This document shows positions 16,631 to 25,537 of a DNA stretch of 64,000 bases, piece after piece (within the stretch, counting starts at the first letter, position 1; every line of letters starts with the position of its first letter). This DNA is from Alkalibaculum sporogenes. Lineage in GTDB: Bacteria > Bacillota > Clostridia > Eubacteriales > Alkalibacteraceae. The notes under the pieces were generated by a model that did no database searches, was not told the origin of the DNA, and was given only the letters and a program-made list of their open reading frames with translations. Made by a program: the position numbers and the translations under genes. Location of the stretch: positions 1 through 64,000 of the forward strand of contig NZ_WHNX01000003.1 in the NCBI RefSeq assembly GCF_009362815.1, in the 5' to 3' direction.

Positions 16631-17206
16631 ATGGATGTTATAGAGCTAGAGTTATTGGCTAAGTGTATACAAGGGGATTTGGATGCCTTTGGAGTATTAA
16701 TAAATAAGTATTCTATACAAGTATACAATACACTACACAGAATTCTTGGCAATGAAGAGGACGCTCAAGATGTATCACAAGAAGTTTTTATTAAAATATA
16801 TAAAAATATGCATACATTTAAAGGCAAAAGTGAATTTTCTACTTGGCTATATAGAATAACTATTAATTGTGCAAAAGATTTTAATAAGAAGAAGAAGATA
16901 GATTTACTTATAGATGATACTAAAGACATAGAACAAGAGTTTTCATATGAAAAAAGCAGTAATCCTGAAGCTGCTATTGAAGAAGTTGAAAAGAGAGAGC
17001 TTGTTTTAAAAGAGCTTATGAAACTTAAAAAAAATCAAAGAATGATAATCGTACTTAGAGACATACAAGGATTGTCCTATGAGGAAATCAGTAAAGTTTT
17101 AAGTATTAGTATAGGGACTGTAAAATCTAGGATTAACAGAGCTAGAATACAGCTTAGACAGGCGCTTTTAGAAACTCCATTTGATTTTAAAAAGGGAGGT
17201 CATTAA
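16631..17206 (+). CDS. ECF-type RNA polymerase sigma factor
   Basis: 191 residues with sigma region 2 (NKYSIQVYNTLHRILGNEEDAQDVSQEVFIKIY, then FSTWLYRITINCAKDF) and region 4 (LKKNQRMIIVLRDIQGLSYEEISKVLSISIGTVKSRINRAR). SigW/SigM-like ECF factors act with a membrane anti-sigma factor, and the next gene encodes one. A GTG three codons upstream is open, but it overlaps the AAGGAG ribosome site, so ATG 16631 is the start. No autoregulated promoter was identified with confidence. Confidence 0.92.
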   Translation: MDVIELELLAKCIQGDLDAFGVLINKYSIQVYNTLHRILGNEEDAQDVSQEVFIKIYKNMHTFKGKSEFSTWLYRITINCAKDFNKKKKIDLLIDDTKDIEQEFSYEKSSNPEAAIEEVEKRELVLKELMKLKKNQRMIIVLRDIQGLSYEEISKVLSISIGTVKSRINRARIQLRQALLETPFDFKKGGH

Positions 17207-18370
17207 ATGGATTGCAAAAGATGTAATGAGTTAATTTCTGATAATATAGATAACAAAATTTCTAATTGGGACAAAGAGGAAATGGATAAACACTTGAAAA
17301 GTTGCCGTAAGTGTTCTAATAATTTTCGAATTACTAAAGAAATAGTAGATTCACTTAATCAGTTAGAAGAAGTTAAACCACCACAAGATTTTTCTGCTAA
17401 TGTAATAAAAGAAATAAAAACAGGAAAGGGGAATAAAAAAATGTCATTTAAAAGGTTTTTATCATACGCAGCAGTTCTTGTTTGCGGTGTATTTGTTACT
17501 GCTATTGTACTTCAATGGCCATTTTCAAAGAACGATTATTACTCTTCTGACACAATGGCAATGCAAGAAGAATCAGCATATAGAACTATGGGTGACCTTA
17601 ATGGTGCAGAAATAACAGAAGACAAACTAGATTCAGATTTAGGTATTACAGATGGTGGTGAAATGTCTTATAATAACGTCTTTGATAGAGATAAAATTAT
17701 TTATCATGGGGATATAAATTTAGATGTTAAGGATAGTGAAAAGGCTTCAAAGGATATCAGAGATTATATTGAAGCACAGGGAGGTTTTATAGAAAACTCT
17801 TATTCAAATAAAAGCGACGAAAATAGAAATGAACCTTATACAAACCATTCATATATAGTTTTTAGAGTACCGGCAAGTAAATTCAACCAAACTATGGAAA
17901 AACTAAAAGAATTTGGAGAAGAAACTAGTACTAATATTAATAGCACTAACGTTTCTACGCAATACAGAGATATAGAGAGTGAAAAACAAAGCTTAGAGAT
18001 ACAAGAAGATAGATTGTTAAATTACTTGAAGGAAGCAAAAAAGGTTGAAGATATGATTACTATTGAAAGTGAGCTCAACAGAGTTAGAACTAATTTGAAT
18101 AGATTAAATACGGAACTTACAAATTACGATCGATTAATAGATTATTCAAATATTACGGTAAATCTGAGGGAATCTAAAACATTAACTACTACTATTAAGT
18201 CGCCATTTGGACAACTGATTGAGAATATTAGCAAAGGATTTATTAGTTCAATTAATCTATTACTACAATCAATTGCGTTTATTATCGTTTTAACATTTAG
18301 GTTAATACCATTTTTAGTAATTTTGCTACCAATAGCTTGGGTAATTAAAAAATACGTATTAAAACGATAA
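17207..18370 (+). CDS. zinc-finger anti-sigma factor with DUF4349 domain
   Basis: 387 residues. Residues 1-40 are a zf-HC2 anti-sigma zinc finger (C3, C6, then HLKSCRKC). A hydrophobic helix at ~82-100 anchors it. Outside lies a DUF4349 domain (IIYHGDINLDVKDSEKASKDI, then an ~80-residue coiled coil rich in E/N/L). Two further hydrophobic segments are at the C-terminus (~345-382). It starts at the base after the sigma factor's stop. By family knowledge the finger holds the sigma factor at the membrane and the outer domain senses an envelope signal; the signal is unknown. Confidence 0.88.
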   Translation: MDCKRCNELISDNIDNKISNWDKEEMDKHLKSCRKCSNNFRITKEIVDSLNQLEEVKPPQDFSANVIKEIKTGKGNKKMSFKRFLSYAAVLVCGVFVTAIVLQWPFSKNDYYSSDTMAMQEESAYRTMGDLNGAEITEDKLDSDLGITDGGEMSYNNVFDRDKIIYHGDINLDVKDSEKASKDIRDYIEAQGGFIENSYSNKSDENRNEPYTNHSYIVFRVPASKFNQTMEKLKEFGEETSTNINSTNVSTQYRDIESEKQSLEIQEDRLLNYLKEAKKVEDMITIESELNRVRTNLNRLNTELTNYDRLIDYSNITVNLRESKTLTTTIKSPFGQLIENISKGFISSINLLLQSIAFIIVLTFRLIPFLVILLPIAWVIKKYVLKR

Positions 18371-18409
18371 GCTAAATGATGTAAGGTGAGATCACAATAG
18401 TTAATAAAA

Positions 18410-18457
18410 TACCCTATAGGAAGACTTTGAAATGGTCTTTCTATAGGGTGTTTTATT
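18410..18457 (+). terminator. intrinsic terminator after anti-sigma gene
   Basis: ACCCTATAG with inner GAAGAC pairs with GTCTTTC and CTATAGGGT, followed by GTTTTATTT. Confidence 0.75.
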
Positions 18458-18522
18458 TCGAAAGTTAGATGTTGGTAAAACCATCTAAAGAAGCTATTAC
18501 TAGTAGTTTTTTATAGACTATG

Positions 18523-19434
18523 TTATTCTATAAGACCTTTGCTTTGCAAGAATTCTTTTGCAACGGATATAGGGCTTTCTCCGTCTACATCTACAGCATA
18601 GGTAAGTTCTACCATAGTATCGTTATCAAATATATTTCCCATAAGATTGAGGGTTTCTTTAAGATTAGGAGCTGTTTGTGAATATCTATCAAAAAGATCT
18701 TCTCTTACTAATAGAGCACCATTATACTCTGGAAAAAAATCTTGATCATCTTCTAAAATAGTGAGTTGTGCTTTTTTATTGAGACCATCAGTAGAATAAA
18801 CTACAGTGATGTCAATGTTATTACTTTCAATTGCTGAATATTTTAATCCTAAATCTACAGATCTACTTTCTTTAAACTCAAGACCATAAAATGATGTGAA
18901 GGGATTAAATTTCATAGTACCTTCTTCATCAAAAAATTCATGTTCCGCACCGAATATTAATTGATCATCTACTTCTTTTAAGTCAGTAATAGTGAGCAAA
19001 TTATATTGCTCTGAAAGGTTTTGAGGAACTGCTATTGCGTATGTATTGTTTATCCCTAATTTGTCTAGAAGGTATACACTGTCTTGCTCTACTGCAATTC
19101 TGTTAGAAAAATCATAAATATTTTCATCTTCAGGCACATCGCTAGGATCTAATTTAAGAAAGGTAGTTAATAAAGTTCCATCATAGCTGTTCATAATATC
19201 AGCGTTGCCTTTAACAGTTTCATTATAGCTATTTACTGGAGTCATTTCATCTTTTATAGTGATTTTTGCATCTGTATGTTCCTCTACCAATAATTTGACC
19301 ATTTGATGAATAATTCTTGATTCAGAATACTGCCCATCGATAATTATTATTTCATCATCTGATGATTGACAGCCAATAATGGTGGTTGTTAAAAATAAAC
19401 AAATAATAAGTAATACTAATTTTTTCAAACTCAT
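18523..19434 (-). CDS. opuCC: osmoprotectant ABC transporter substrate-binding lipoprotein
   Basis: 303 residues. A lipoprotein signal ends in TTTIIGC (Cys about residue 22), followed by an OpuAC/OsmF-type binding fold: IIIIDGQYSESRIIHQMVKLLVEE at the start, YSAIESNNIDITVVYSTDGL in the middle. The family binds glycine betaine, choline, carnitine or proline betaine outside the membrane. It is last in the operon ATPase-permease-permease-binding protein, separated by 94 bases from the preceding permease. The exact ligand cannot be read from sequence. The gene symbol is by analogy with Bacillus opuC. Confidence 0.85.
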   Translation of the reverse strand: MSLKKLVLLIICLFLTTTIIGCQSSDDEIIIIDGQYSESRIIHQMVKLLVEEHTDAKITIKDEMTPVNSYNETVKGNADIMNSYDGTLLTTFLKLDPSDVPEDENIYDFSNRIAVEQDSVYLLDKLGINNTYAIAVPQNLSEQYNLLTITDLKEVDDQLIFGAEHEFFDEEGTMKFNPFTSFYGLEFKESRSVDLGLKYSAIESNNIDITVVYSTDGLNKKAQLTILEDDQDFFPEYNGALLVREDLFDRYSQTAPNLKETLNLMGNIFDNDTMVELTYAVDVDGESPISVAKEFLQSKGLIE

Positions 19435-19528
19435 CCCTCTTTTCTCCGCAGTCTTAAACTATTAGTGCTGTGCTACGGTACAGCACCATTTTAACTACTG
19501 GCTAATGTTTTTTAACTAGTTGCTATAA

Positions 19529-20116
19529 TTATTTTTGGTATAGTTTTTTTTCTATCCAAGCCATAGAAAAATCGAAAATTATTGCCATTGCCATAAGTGA
19601 AAGTGTGCCAGACATAATTAGATTCATATTTTGAATATGAATACCTCTGTATATAACAGATCCTAGTCCACCACCTCCCACAAAAGTACCAAATACAGCG
19701 ACACCTATAGAGGTTACAACTGCAATTCGAATACCTGTAAAAACTACTGGAAAGGCTAGGGGTAATTCTACATGTATAAGTTTGTAAAATTTACCCATGC
19801 CCATAGCAGTAGCGGCTTCTTTGATCGCAGGATCGATATTTGTCAAACCTACATAGGTGTTTCGAACGATAGGTAATAGTGAGTATAGAATTAAGCCAAT
19901 AATTACAGTAAGGCTATTACCACCTATAAAAACCATAATTACTCCAAGTAATGCTAGAGCAGGCAAGGTTTGCAAAATATCTACTGACCAAAGTATTAAT
20001 CTGTTAAACGATTTATTTAAATAGGCTAGAACACCTAGAGGCAAGCCAATGACAATAGTACCAATAGTTGCCATTATCACAAGGTAGAGATGTTGAAAAA
20101 TTAATGTCCAACTCAT
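19529..20116 (-). CDS. osmoprotectant ABC transporter permease (second)
   Basis: 195 residues with five to six helices and the binding-protein-dependent permease loop EAATAMGMGKFYKLIHVELPLAFPVVFTGIR, which docks on the ATPase. It overlaps the upstream permease by 4 bases (ATGA). OpuCB/OpuCD-type proteins work as a heterodimer in the membrane; the two permeases here are homologous to each other and arose by duplication. Confidence 0.9.
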   Translation of the reverse strand: MSWTLIFQHLYLVIMATIGTIVIGLPLGVLAYLNKSFNRLILWSVDILQTLPALALLGVIMVFIGGNSLTVIIGLILYSLLPIVRNTYVGLTNIDPAIKEAATAMGMGKFYKLIHVELPLAFPVVFTGIRIAVVTSIGVAVFGTFVGGGGLGSVIYRGIHIQNMNLIMSGTLSLMAMAIIFDFSMAWIEKKLYQK

Positions 20117-20754
20117 TTAGAATTCTCCTCTCGTAAGCCTCTAGGTGTGACTAATTTCTGAACATAATCAATTAGTAAGCCAAGGCAAATTGCCATTATT
20201 GCAGCAGGTATAGCTCCTGCTATAATTAAAATATTGTTATTAGTACCTACGCCACGGTATATAAATTCACCAAGACCACCTAGGCCAATCATTGCTGCAA
20301 GTACCGCCCAGCTAACGGTATAAACAGTTGACATTCTCAAACCACTAATTATAGTTGGCAAAGCAATAGGTAATTCTACTCGAGTCAATATCTGGAATTG
20401 GGACATGCCACAGCCTCTTGCAGCTTCCTTGTAGGGTTCAGGGACTTCGCATATACCCACGTAAGTGTTTTTTAGTATAGGAAAGATAGCATAGATAGAA
20501 AGTGCAATAATTACTGTAGTAGGAACCATGCCAATGTAGATAAATAGTATACCGATAAAGACTATTCCCGGTATAGTTTGAAATATTGAGATAATAGGAA
20601 TAATAATTTTAGAGTATTTAGGTATACGAGAAAGAAGTATACCAAGTAACAAAGCTATGCAAAATCCTATACTTACAGATATAAGTACATAATAAAAGTG
20701 GGTAAATACAGCCTTTAGTAACATTTGTCCGTAGGTACTAAAAAAATATTGCAT
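20113..20754 (-). CDS. osmoprotectant ABC transporter permease (first)
   Basis: 213 residues with the EAA loop EPYKEAARGCGMSQFQILTRVELPIALPTIISGLR and five to six helices. The start codon overlaps the last base of the ATPase gene and the stop overlaps the second permease, so the three genes are translationally coupled. Paired with the second permease it would form the membrane channel for a compatible solute. Confidence 0.9.
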   Translation of the reverse strand: MQYFFSTYGQMLLKAVFTHFYYVLISVSIGFCIALLLGILLSRIPKYSKIIIPIISIFQTIPGIVFIGILFIYIGMVPTTVIIALSIYAIFPILKNTYVGICEVPEPYKEAARGCGMSQFQILTRVELPIALPTIISGLRMSTVYTVSWAVLAAMIGLGGLGEFIYRGVGTNNNILIIAGAIPAAIMAICLGLLIDYVQKLVTPRGLREENSK

Positions 20755-21872
20755 TACATTTCACCCCATACAACACTTGCTAAAGCCTTAGCTAAGCTTG
20801 ATTTTGTTATAATACCAACTACACTATTATCTCTAGTTAATACTATTACATAATCATATTTTTTATCCATTAATAGGTCGAAAGCCGTTTTTCCTACATC
20901 ATCTTGAAGTACTGTAGGAAAATCTTTCGAAATCAGTGAATTTATTTTTTCGCCAGCTTTACCTTTACTCCGGATTGATTCTATTGTTACAACACCTTGA
21001 AATATTCCGGCCTTATCAACAACAATAAGAGAATCAATTTGCCTTTTTTTCATAATTTCTATACACTCTAAAGTTTTCTTATCATCTTTAATAGTAAACA
21101 CTGGTGTTCTCATCAAATCCGAACAAGCCATATTTTCAGCATCTAGAAAGTTACCTCTTTTACCCATAAATTCGCTAATAATTTCATTGGCAGGAGCTCT
21201 GAGCATTTCCTCTGGCGATGCAATTTGCAAAATGTCACCTTTATCCATGAATATTATTGTGTCAGCAAGTTTGATAGCTTCATCCATGTCATGGGTTACA
21301 AATATTACAGTTAGGTTTAACTTTTTTTGCAAGTCCTTTACTTCATCTTGTAGTATATCTCTTGTAATGGGATCAAGAGCTCCAAAGGGTTCATCCATTA
21401 ATATAATAGGTGGTTTTGCTGCAATAGCCCGAAGCACACCTATTCTTTGTTGCTGCCCACCGCTAAGTTCTTTTGGATATTTTTTAGCATATTGTTCATA
21501 GGGCATGCTTACCATAGAGAGTAATTCATGAACTCTGTTATTACACTTATCCTTGTCCCATTTTAAAAGTTTAGGGACAACACAAATATTTTCTTCAATA
21601 GTCATATTAGGAAAAAGCCCTATTTGTTGAATTACATAACCTATGTTCCTACGCAAATTTTCTATATCAACTTCCATAATATTTTTATTATCTATGTAAA
21701 TTTCCCCAGAATCAATTTTTATAAGACGATTAAGCATTTTGAGAGTAGTAGTTTTACCACATCCAGAAGGACCAATAAGAACGACGAATTCACCATTGTT
21801 AATTTTAAAATTTATATTATTGATAACTGATACACCTTGGTATTCTTTATGTATGTTCTTGTATTCAATCAA
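20754..21872 (-). CDS. opuCA: osmoprotectant ABC transporter ATPase with CBS pair
   Basis: 372 residues: Walker A GPSGCGKTT, Q-loop YVIQQIGLFPNMT, signature LSGGQQQR, Walker B IILMDEPFGALD and H-loop THDMDEA, then two CBS domains (~245-372), the ionic-strength sensing module of OpuA/OpuC ATPases. The longest frame starts three codons earlier at an ATG that touches the AAAGG ribosome site; TTG 21872 has proper spacing and gives the family-like IEYKNIHKEY start. The promoter lies at 21921-21950, bracketed by a 12-bp inverted repeat. Confidence 0.88.
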   Translation of the reverse strand: MIEYKNIHKEYQGVSVINNINFKINNGEFVVLIGPSGCGKTTTLKMLNRLIKIDSGEIYIDNKNIMEVDIENLRRNIGYVIQQIGLFPNMTIEENICVVPKLLKWDKDKCNNRVHELLSMVSMPYEQYAKKYPKELSGGQQQRIGVLRAIAAKPPIILMDEPFGALDPITRDILQDEVKDLQKKLNLTVIFVTHDMDEAIKLADTIIFMDKGDILQIASPEEMLRAPANEIISEFMGKRGNFLDAENMACSDLMRTPVFTIKDDKKTLECIEIMKKRQIDSLIVVDKAGIFQGVVTIESIRSKGKAGEKINSLISKDFPTVLQDDVGKTAFDLLMDKKYDYVIVLTRDNSVVGIITKSSLAKALASVVWGEM

Positions 21873-21904
21873 TTTAATCATCCTTTCTTAATACAGTCAA
21901 AGAG

Positions 21905-21950
21905 CATAAGTAACAACTTTATTATACCACTAAATTGTTACTTATGTAAA
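21905..21950 (-). promoter_or_regulatory. opuC promoter bracketed by inverted-repeat operator
   Basis: On the minus strand: -35 TTTACA (21945-21950), an 18-base spacer, and -10 TATAAT (21921-21926) with an extended TGG. CATAAGTAACAA (21905-21916) and TTGTTACTTATG (21935-21946) are perfect inverted arms that overlap the -35 edge and the transcription start region, an arrangement suited to repression by a dimeric regulator. Confidence 0.65.
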
Positions 21951-21983
21951 CTAATCATATATGTAGCATGTAACTTAGTAACT

Positions 21984-22012
21984 TTGTGTCTTTAAAAATT
22001 AAGAGGTATAAT
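21984..22012 (+). promoter_or_regulatory. promoter of MerR-family gene
   Basis: TTGTGT, 17 bases, TATAAT (22007-22012). A direct repeat GTAACTT-A-GTAACTT lies just upstream at about 21970-21984. Confidence 0.55.
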
Positions 22013-22129
22013 ACTATTGACATGATAAAACTACAAGGTTATATTGGCTAATGAAAATTAGATGTGAATATAACATAGGATTTTAATTGTTAAGAAATTT
22101 ACTTTATTAATAATATAAGGGGAGATCTT

Positions 22130-22939
22130 ATGATAAATTATACAATTGGAGAATTTGCTGCAATACTTGGAGTAACGCCAGATACACTGAGATTATATGA
22201 AAAACAGGGAATAATTAAACCTAGAATAGATGATAAGAACAATTATAGATACTATAATGATTTTGATGCAAGAAGTTTGTTAATGAGTAGATGGTATAGA
22301 AGTATGAGAATATCATTACAAGACGTGACCTTGCTTACTAAAAATTCTTCAGTAGAAGATATAATTAACAAAGTTCAAGAGACTCAAGACAAATTAGAAG
22401 ATGAAATAAAAAAGAGCATTATGCTATTAAATAAAATTAAAGAATTAAACTATGAATTTAAGGAAATTAAATCAACATTAAATCAGTGCACTTTAAAGAA
22501 AATACCAGGTGTTTATCGATTAAAACAGACAAATGGAAATATGCTGTTAAATGATGATTCTTTAAGAAGCCTGGTAAGTGCGTGGATGAATACATTGCCT
22601 TATGCTTATTATTCTTATAGGATCGATTATAAAAAGATTTTATCTAAAGAAAATTATTTAGAACTTAACTGGGGATTAGCGATTAACGAAGATGAAATCG
22701 ACAAGACTGGTTTGAAAATCGATCACAATATCCAATATATAAAGCCACAGACTTGCATATCTGCTGTGATACTTGCTACTGACGATGAGTATATGATGAA
22801 AGATTCGTTAGCACAAATGATTGACTATGTAAAGAAAAATAACTATAGCATTAGCGGTGATATTATAGGTAAGATAATACTTACTGAAATTATAGAGGGA
22901 GAGAAGAAATCGTATTTGGAAACAAATATACCAATATAA
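22130..22939 (+). CDS. MerR-family regulator with effector-binding domain
   Basis: 269 residues. The N-terminal ~75 form a MerR winged-helix domain (YTIGEFAAILGVTPDTLRLYEKQGIIKPR, then NYRYYNDFDARSLL). A dimerisation coiled coil (~80-115) is followed by a GyrI/BmrR-like ligand-binding domain (~125-269). No Cys-based metal site is present, so a small organic ligand is likely. It sits between the opuC operon and the flavin reductase gene. The reductase promoter has a 19-base spacer, the architecture MerR proteins activate, so that gene is the best candidate target. AAGGGGAG precedes the ATG. Confidence 0.88.
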   Translation: MINYTIGEFAAILGVTPDTLRLYEKQGIIKPRIDDKNNYRYYNDFDARSLLMSRWYRSMRISLQDVTLLTKNSSVEDIINKVQETQDKLEDEIKKSIMLLNKIKELNYEFKEIKSTLNQCTLKKIPGVYRLKQTNGNMLLNDDSLRSLVSAWMNTLPYAYYSYRIDYKKILSKENYLELNWGLAINEDEIDKTGLKIDHNIQYIKPQTCISAVILATDDEYMMKDSLAQMIDYVKKNNYSISGDIIGKIILTEIIEGEKKSYLETNIPI

Positions 22940-22983
22940 AGTGAAACTTTACACCGTGTGTTATTTATTTTTTAACAAACTTA

Positions 22984-23014
22984 TTGACATTAGTGTAAGA
23001 CCAAGGTTTAGAAT
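22984..23014 (+). promoter_or_regulatory. MerR-type promoter (19-bp spacer) of flavin reductase
   Basis: TTGACA (22984-22989) and TAGAAT (23009-23014) are separated by exactly 19 bases. The spacer contains the short dyad ACC-AA-GGT. Overlong spacers with a dyad between -35 and -10 are diagnostic of MerR-family activation, and a MerR gene lies 45 bases upstream. Confidence 0.6.
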
Positions 23015-23108
23015 ATTAAGTATAGTCAGTATTTACTTATAAGTTTTTATACGACTCTATATTAAATGGAAAATGACTAGTCAAAAAATCAATAAGGGGG
23101 AACATTTA

Positions 23109-25019
23109 ATGAAAAAGACACACAAAATTAATGGAATTATGGTTATTGCAATTTGTGCATTTTTGATTGTATCTATGTTTAGTGGATGCACACCAACATC
23201 TACAAATTCATTTAAAGCAGGTACATACACTGCACAAGCTCAAGGACACGGAGGACCAGTAGAGATAGAGGTAACATTTAGCGAAACAAAAATTACTGGA
23301 ATAGATATTGTAAGTCAATCAGAAACAGCTGGACTTGGCGATGATGTTCTTGAAAGTATTAAAGTAAAAATACTAGAAGATCAAACTTTAGCAGTTGATA
23401 CAGTATCAGGTGCTACTAACTCAAGTGTTGCGATTTTAACCGCAGTAGAAGATGCAGTTAAACAAGCTGATGGTGATGTTGATGCATTAAAAGCTAATGG
23501 CGAAAAAGCTAATGAAGGTGTAATTGAAAAATTAGAAACTGACGTAGTAGTTGTTGGAGCTGGAGCTTCTGGAGTTACTGCAGCTGTAGCAGCTGGTGAC
23601 GAGGGTGCAAAAGTTATACTTATAGAAAAAACAAGAACAATTGGTGGCGCAAGTAATTTATCTTGGGCAGGTGAATTTGTTGATTCTTCTGTTGCAATCG
23701 AAAATGGTTTAAAAATTGACCAAGAAAAAATGATTGCAGATTGGGTAGAACATAATAACTGGAGAGTTGATGCATCAGCAGTAAGACAATATGTTACTAA
23801 ATCTGGAGATACATATGACTGGTTAGCTGATAAAGGATATGTAACACAATTTATAAATTTCTTTGGACAACAATTACACATGTTGCCAGGATATGAAACA
23901 CGTGAAGATATACTAAAAGAAATGTTAGCTGAATCAGTTGAGAATCAAGATGGACAAGTTATCACTGAAACAACTGCAAAAAGTTTAATAACTAATGAAG
24001 CAGGAGATGTTACCGGTGTAATCGCTGAAAAAGCAGACGGAACAACTTTAGAAATAACAGCAAAGAACGTTGTTATTGCAACAGGTGGATATGCAGCAAA
24101 TGCAGAAATGGTTAAAGAAGCTTTTGGATTTGAAGGCGTTAATGGTGGATTAGGCCAAAATATTGGAGAAGGATTAGAGATGGCATGGAATGTAGGTGCT
24201 AAGGTTCCAGATAATTTTGGCGGACAAATGCTTCACCAAACATTAGTTAGAGCTACAGCAGACTTGAAAACTCAGTATAGCGAATTTGAAGCTAGTTACC
24301 CACTTATGTTATCTTATGTTCCAACTTTTATGAATGTAGGTAGTTCAGGTGCTAGATTTAGAGATGAAGCTGCTACCTTAAAAGCTGTTGCAGCAGCTAA
24401 TACTAGCGCTTTTCAAGGACCATTTCATTATGTTATAGTATCTCAATCTCAAATTGATTCATTAATAGAAAAGGGATTAGAAGGAGTTGCAGCACCTTCA
24501 CTTCCTGGAATGCCACCTGAGTTTTATCTAAGCTTTGCTGATCAATTCACACTAGATAATCCTTGGGAAAATGCAGATAAAGTGTTTGATTCTATGGTTG
24601 AAAATGGACATGGGTTTAAAGGAGATACTATAGAAGAATTGGCTAAAAATGCAGGAATGGATGAAGCTGTATTTGTTGAAACATTCAAAAATTATGAAGA
24701 AGCAACAAAAACAGGAGTAGATACAGAGTTTGGTAAAACCGCAGACTTTTTAGTCGCAAATGGTGAAGAAGGACCATATTATGCGATTATAGCTGAAATT
24801 AACAATTTAGGGTCTGTTGGTGGTTTATTAGTAAATACAAAATTCCAAGTTTTAAATGACGATAGATTGCCAATCAATGGACTCTATGCCGTAGGATTAG
24901 AATCAGAAGGTGTATTATTCAGTGATACATATATTGGTAACGGCGTTGGAATAGGGTATGCATTTACATCAGGTCGTCTAGGCGGAGAATCTGCAGGTTC
25001 TAATTCATTGGAAAAGTAA
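23109..25019 (+). CDS. FMN- and FAD-binding fumarate reductase-like lipoprotein
   Basis: 636 residues. A lipoprotein signal with SMFSGC is followed by an FMN_bind domain (~30-120) with the flavinylation motif SGATNSS, where an ApbE enzyme would attach FMN to Thr. The FAD-binding_2 flavoprotein domain (~140-636) has GAGASGVTAAVAAG and the C-terminal GNGVGIGYAFTSGRLGGESA. The architecture matches urocanate- and fumarate-reductase-like extracytoplasmic enzymes that reduce an unsaturated acid as electron acceptor; the substrate is not predictable. GGGGGAA before ATG 23109 sets the start, 12 codons inside the open frame. An upstream MerR gene probably controls it. Confidence 0.88.
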   Translation: MKKTHKINGIMVIAICAFLIVSMFSGCTPTSTNSFKAGTYTAQAQGHGGPVEIEVTFSETKITGIDIVSQSETAGLGDDVLESIKVKILEDQTLAVDTVSGATNSSVAILTAVEDAVKQADGDVDALKANGEKANEGVIEKLETDVVVVGAGASGVTAAVAAGDEGAKVILIEKTRTIGGASNLSWAGEFVDSSVAIENGLKIDQEKMIADWVEHNNWRVDASAVRQYVTKSGDTYDWLADKGYVTQFINFFGQQLHMLPGYETREDILKEMLAESVENQDGQVITETTAKSLITNEAGDVTGVIAEKADGTTLEITAKNVVIATGGYAANAEMVKEAFGFEGVNGGLGQNIGEGLEMAWNVGAKVPDNFGGQMLHQTLVRATADLKTQYSEFEASYPLMLSYVPTFMNVGSSGARFRDEAATLKAVAAANTSAFQGPFHYVIVSQSQIDSLIEKGLEGVAAPSLPGMPPEFYLSFADQFTLDNPWENADKVFDSMVENGHGFKGDTIEELAKNAGMDEAVFVETFKNYEEATKTGVDTEFGKTADFLVANGEEGPYYAIIAEINNLGSVGGLLVNTKFQVLNDDRLPINGLYAVGLESEGVLFSDTYIGNGVGIGYAFTSGRLGGESAGSNSLEK

Positions 25020-25050
25020 TATAAAATAATATAAAGTAATATCAATTTCA

Positions 25051-25094
25051 TAAGGCAAAACTCTCAATTTAAAACATGAGAGTTTTGCCTTATT
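25051..25094 (+). terminator. strong intrinsic terminator after flavin reductase
   Basis: AAGGCAAAACTCTCA pairs with TGAGAGTTTTGCCTT, then ATT. The palindrome is perfect over 15 base pairs. Confidence 0.8.
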
Positions 25095-25110
25095 CTACGT
25101 ACTACCACCA

Positions 25111-25126
25111 CAATTTATGATATAAT
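25111..25126 (+). promoter_or_regulatory. extended -10 motif, copy 1, before unit 1
   Basis: CAATTTATGATATAAT contains TG-A-TATAAT, an extended -10. The same motif is at 25283-25298 and at 25683-25698 before polA. It ends 11 bases before unit 1. Confidence 0.5.
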
Positions 25127-25137
25127 ATGCGCACCAG

Positions 25138-25247
25138 CAGATTGTTCGCAGAAGTAATATGGTTTTCCGTGCTTGCACGAGAAAAACAAATGACTTCTAT
25201 GAACGAGTGCCAACGACCGAAACCCCAAAGGGGTTGAGGATAATCTG
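25138..25247 (+). ncRNA. structured unit 1 (hairpin type A)
   Basis: Variable hairpin: CC-GA-AACCCC-aaa-GGGGTT-GA-GG. It begins 11 bases after a TGATATAAT motif, as unit 2 does. Transcription is inferred, not shown. Confidence 0.45.
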
Positions 25248-25282
25248 CGGAGGATAAAGTAGACTGCTACGTACGACTACTC

Positions 25283-25298
25283 AAATTTATGATATAAT
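25283..25298 (+). promoter_or_regulatory. extended -10 motif, copy 2, before unit 2
   Basis: AAATTTATGATATAAT, with TATAAT at 25293-25298, again ends exactly 11 bases before a unit (unit 2 at 25310). Confidence 0.5.
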
Positions 25299-25309
25299 AT
25301 GCGCATCAG

Positions 25310-25421
25310 CAGATTGGCTCGCAGAATTCAGTCGTTTTCCGTGCTTGCACGAGAAAAAGAAATGACTTCTATGAGCAAGTGCCAACGACCTCTGCAGCGA
25401 TAGCTGCAGAGGTGAAATCTG
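25310..25421 (+). ncRNA. structured unit 2 (hairpin type B)
   Basis: Variable hairpin: CCTCTGCAGC-gata-GCTGCAGAGG, perfectly paired over 10 bp. The tail AATCTGCG pairs with the unit head. Confidence 0.45.
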
Positions 25422-25423
25422 CG

Positions 25424-25535
25424 CAGATTGGCTCGCAGAATTCAGTCGTTTTCCGTGCTTGCACGAGAAAAAGAAATGACTTCTATGAGCAAGTGCCAAC
25501 GACCGATGCAGCGATAGCTGCAGAGGTGAAATCTG
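25424..25535 (+). ncRNA. structured unit 3 (hairpin type B, GA/GA)
   Basis: Variable hairpin: CC-GA-TGCAGC-gata-GCTGCA-GA-GG. It has the stem of unit 2 but the GA/GA internal pair of units 1 and 4. Confidence 0.45.
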
Positions 25536-25537
25536 CG

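Noticed and set aside
23381-23881. 166-aa minus-strand ORF inside the flavin reductase gene
   Set aside because: Shadow frame with a low-complexity Ser/Thr/Ala translation; the plus-strand gene is unmistakable.
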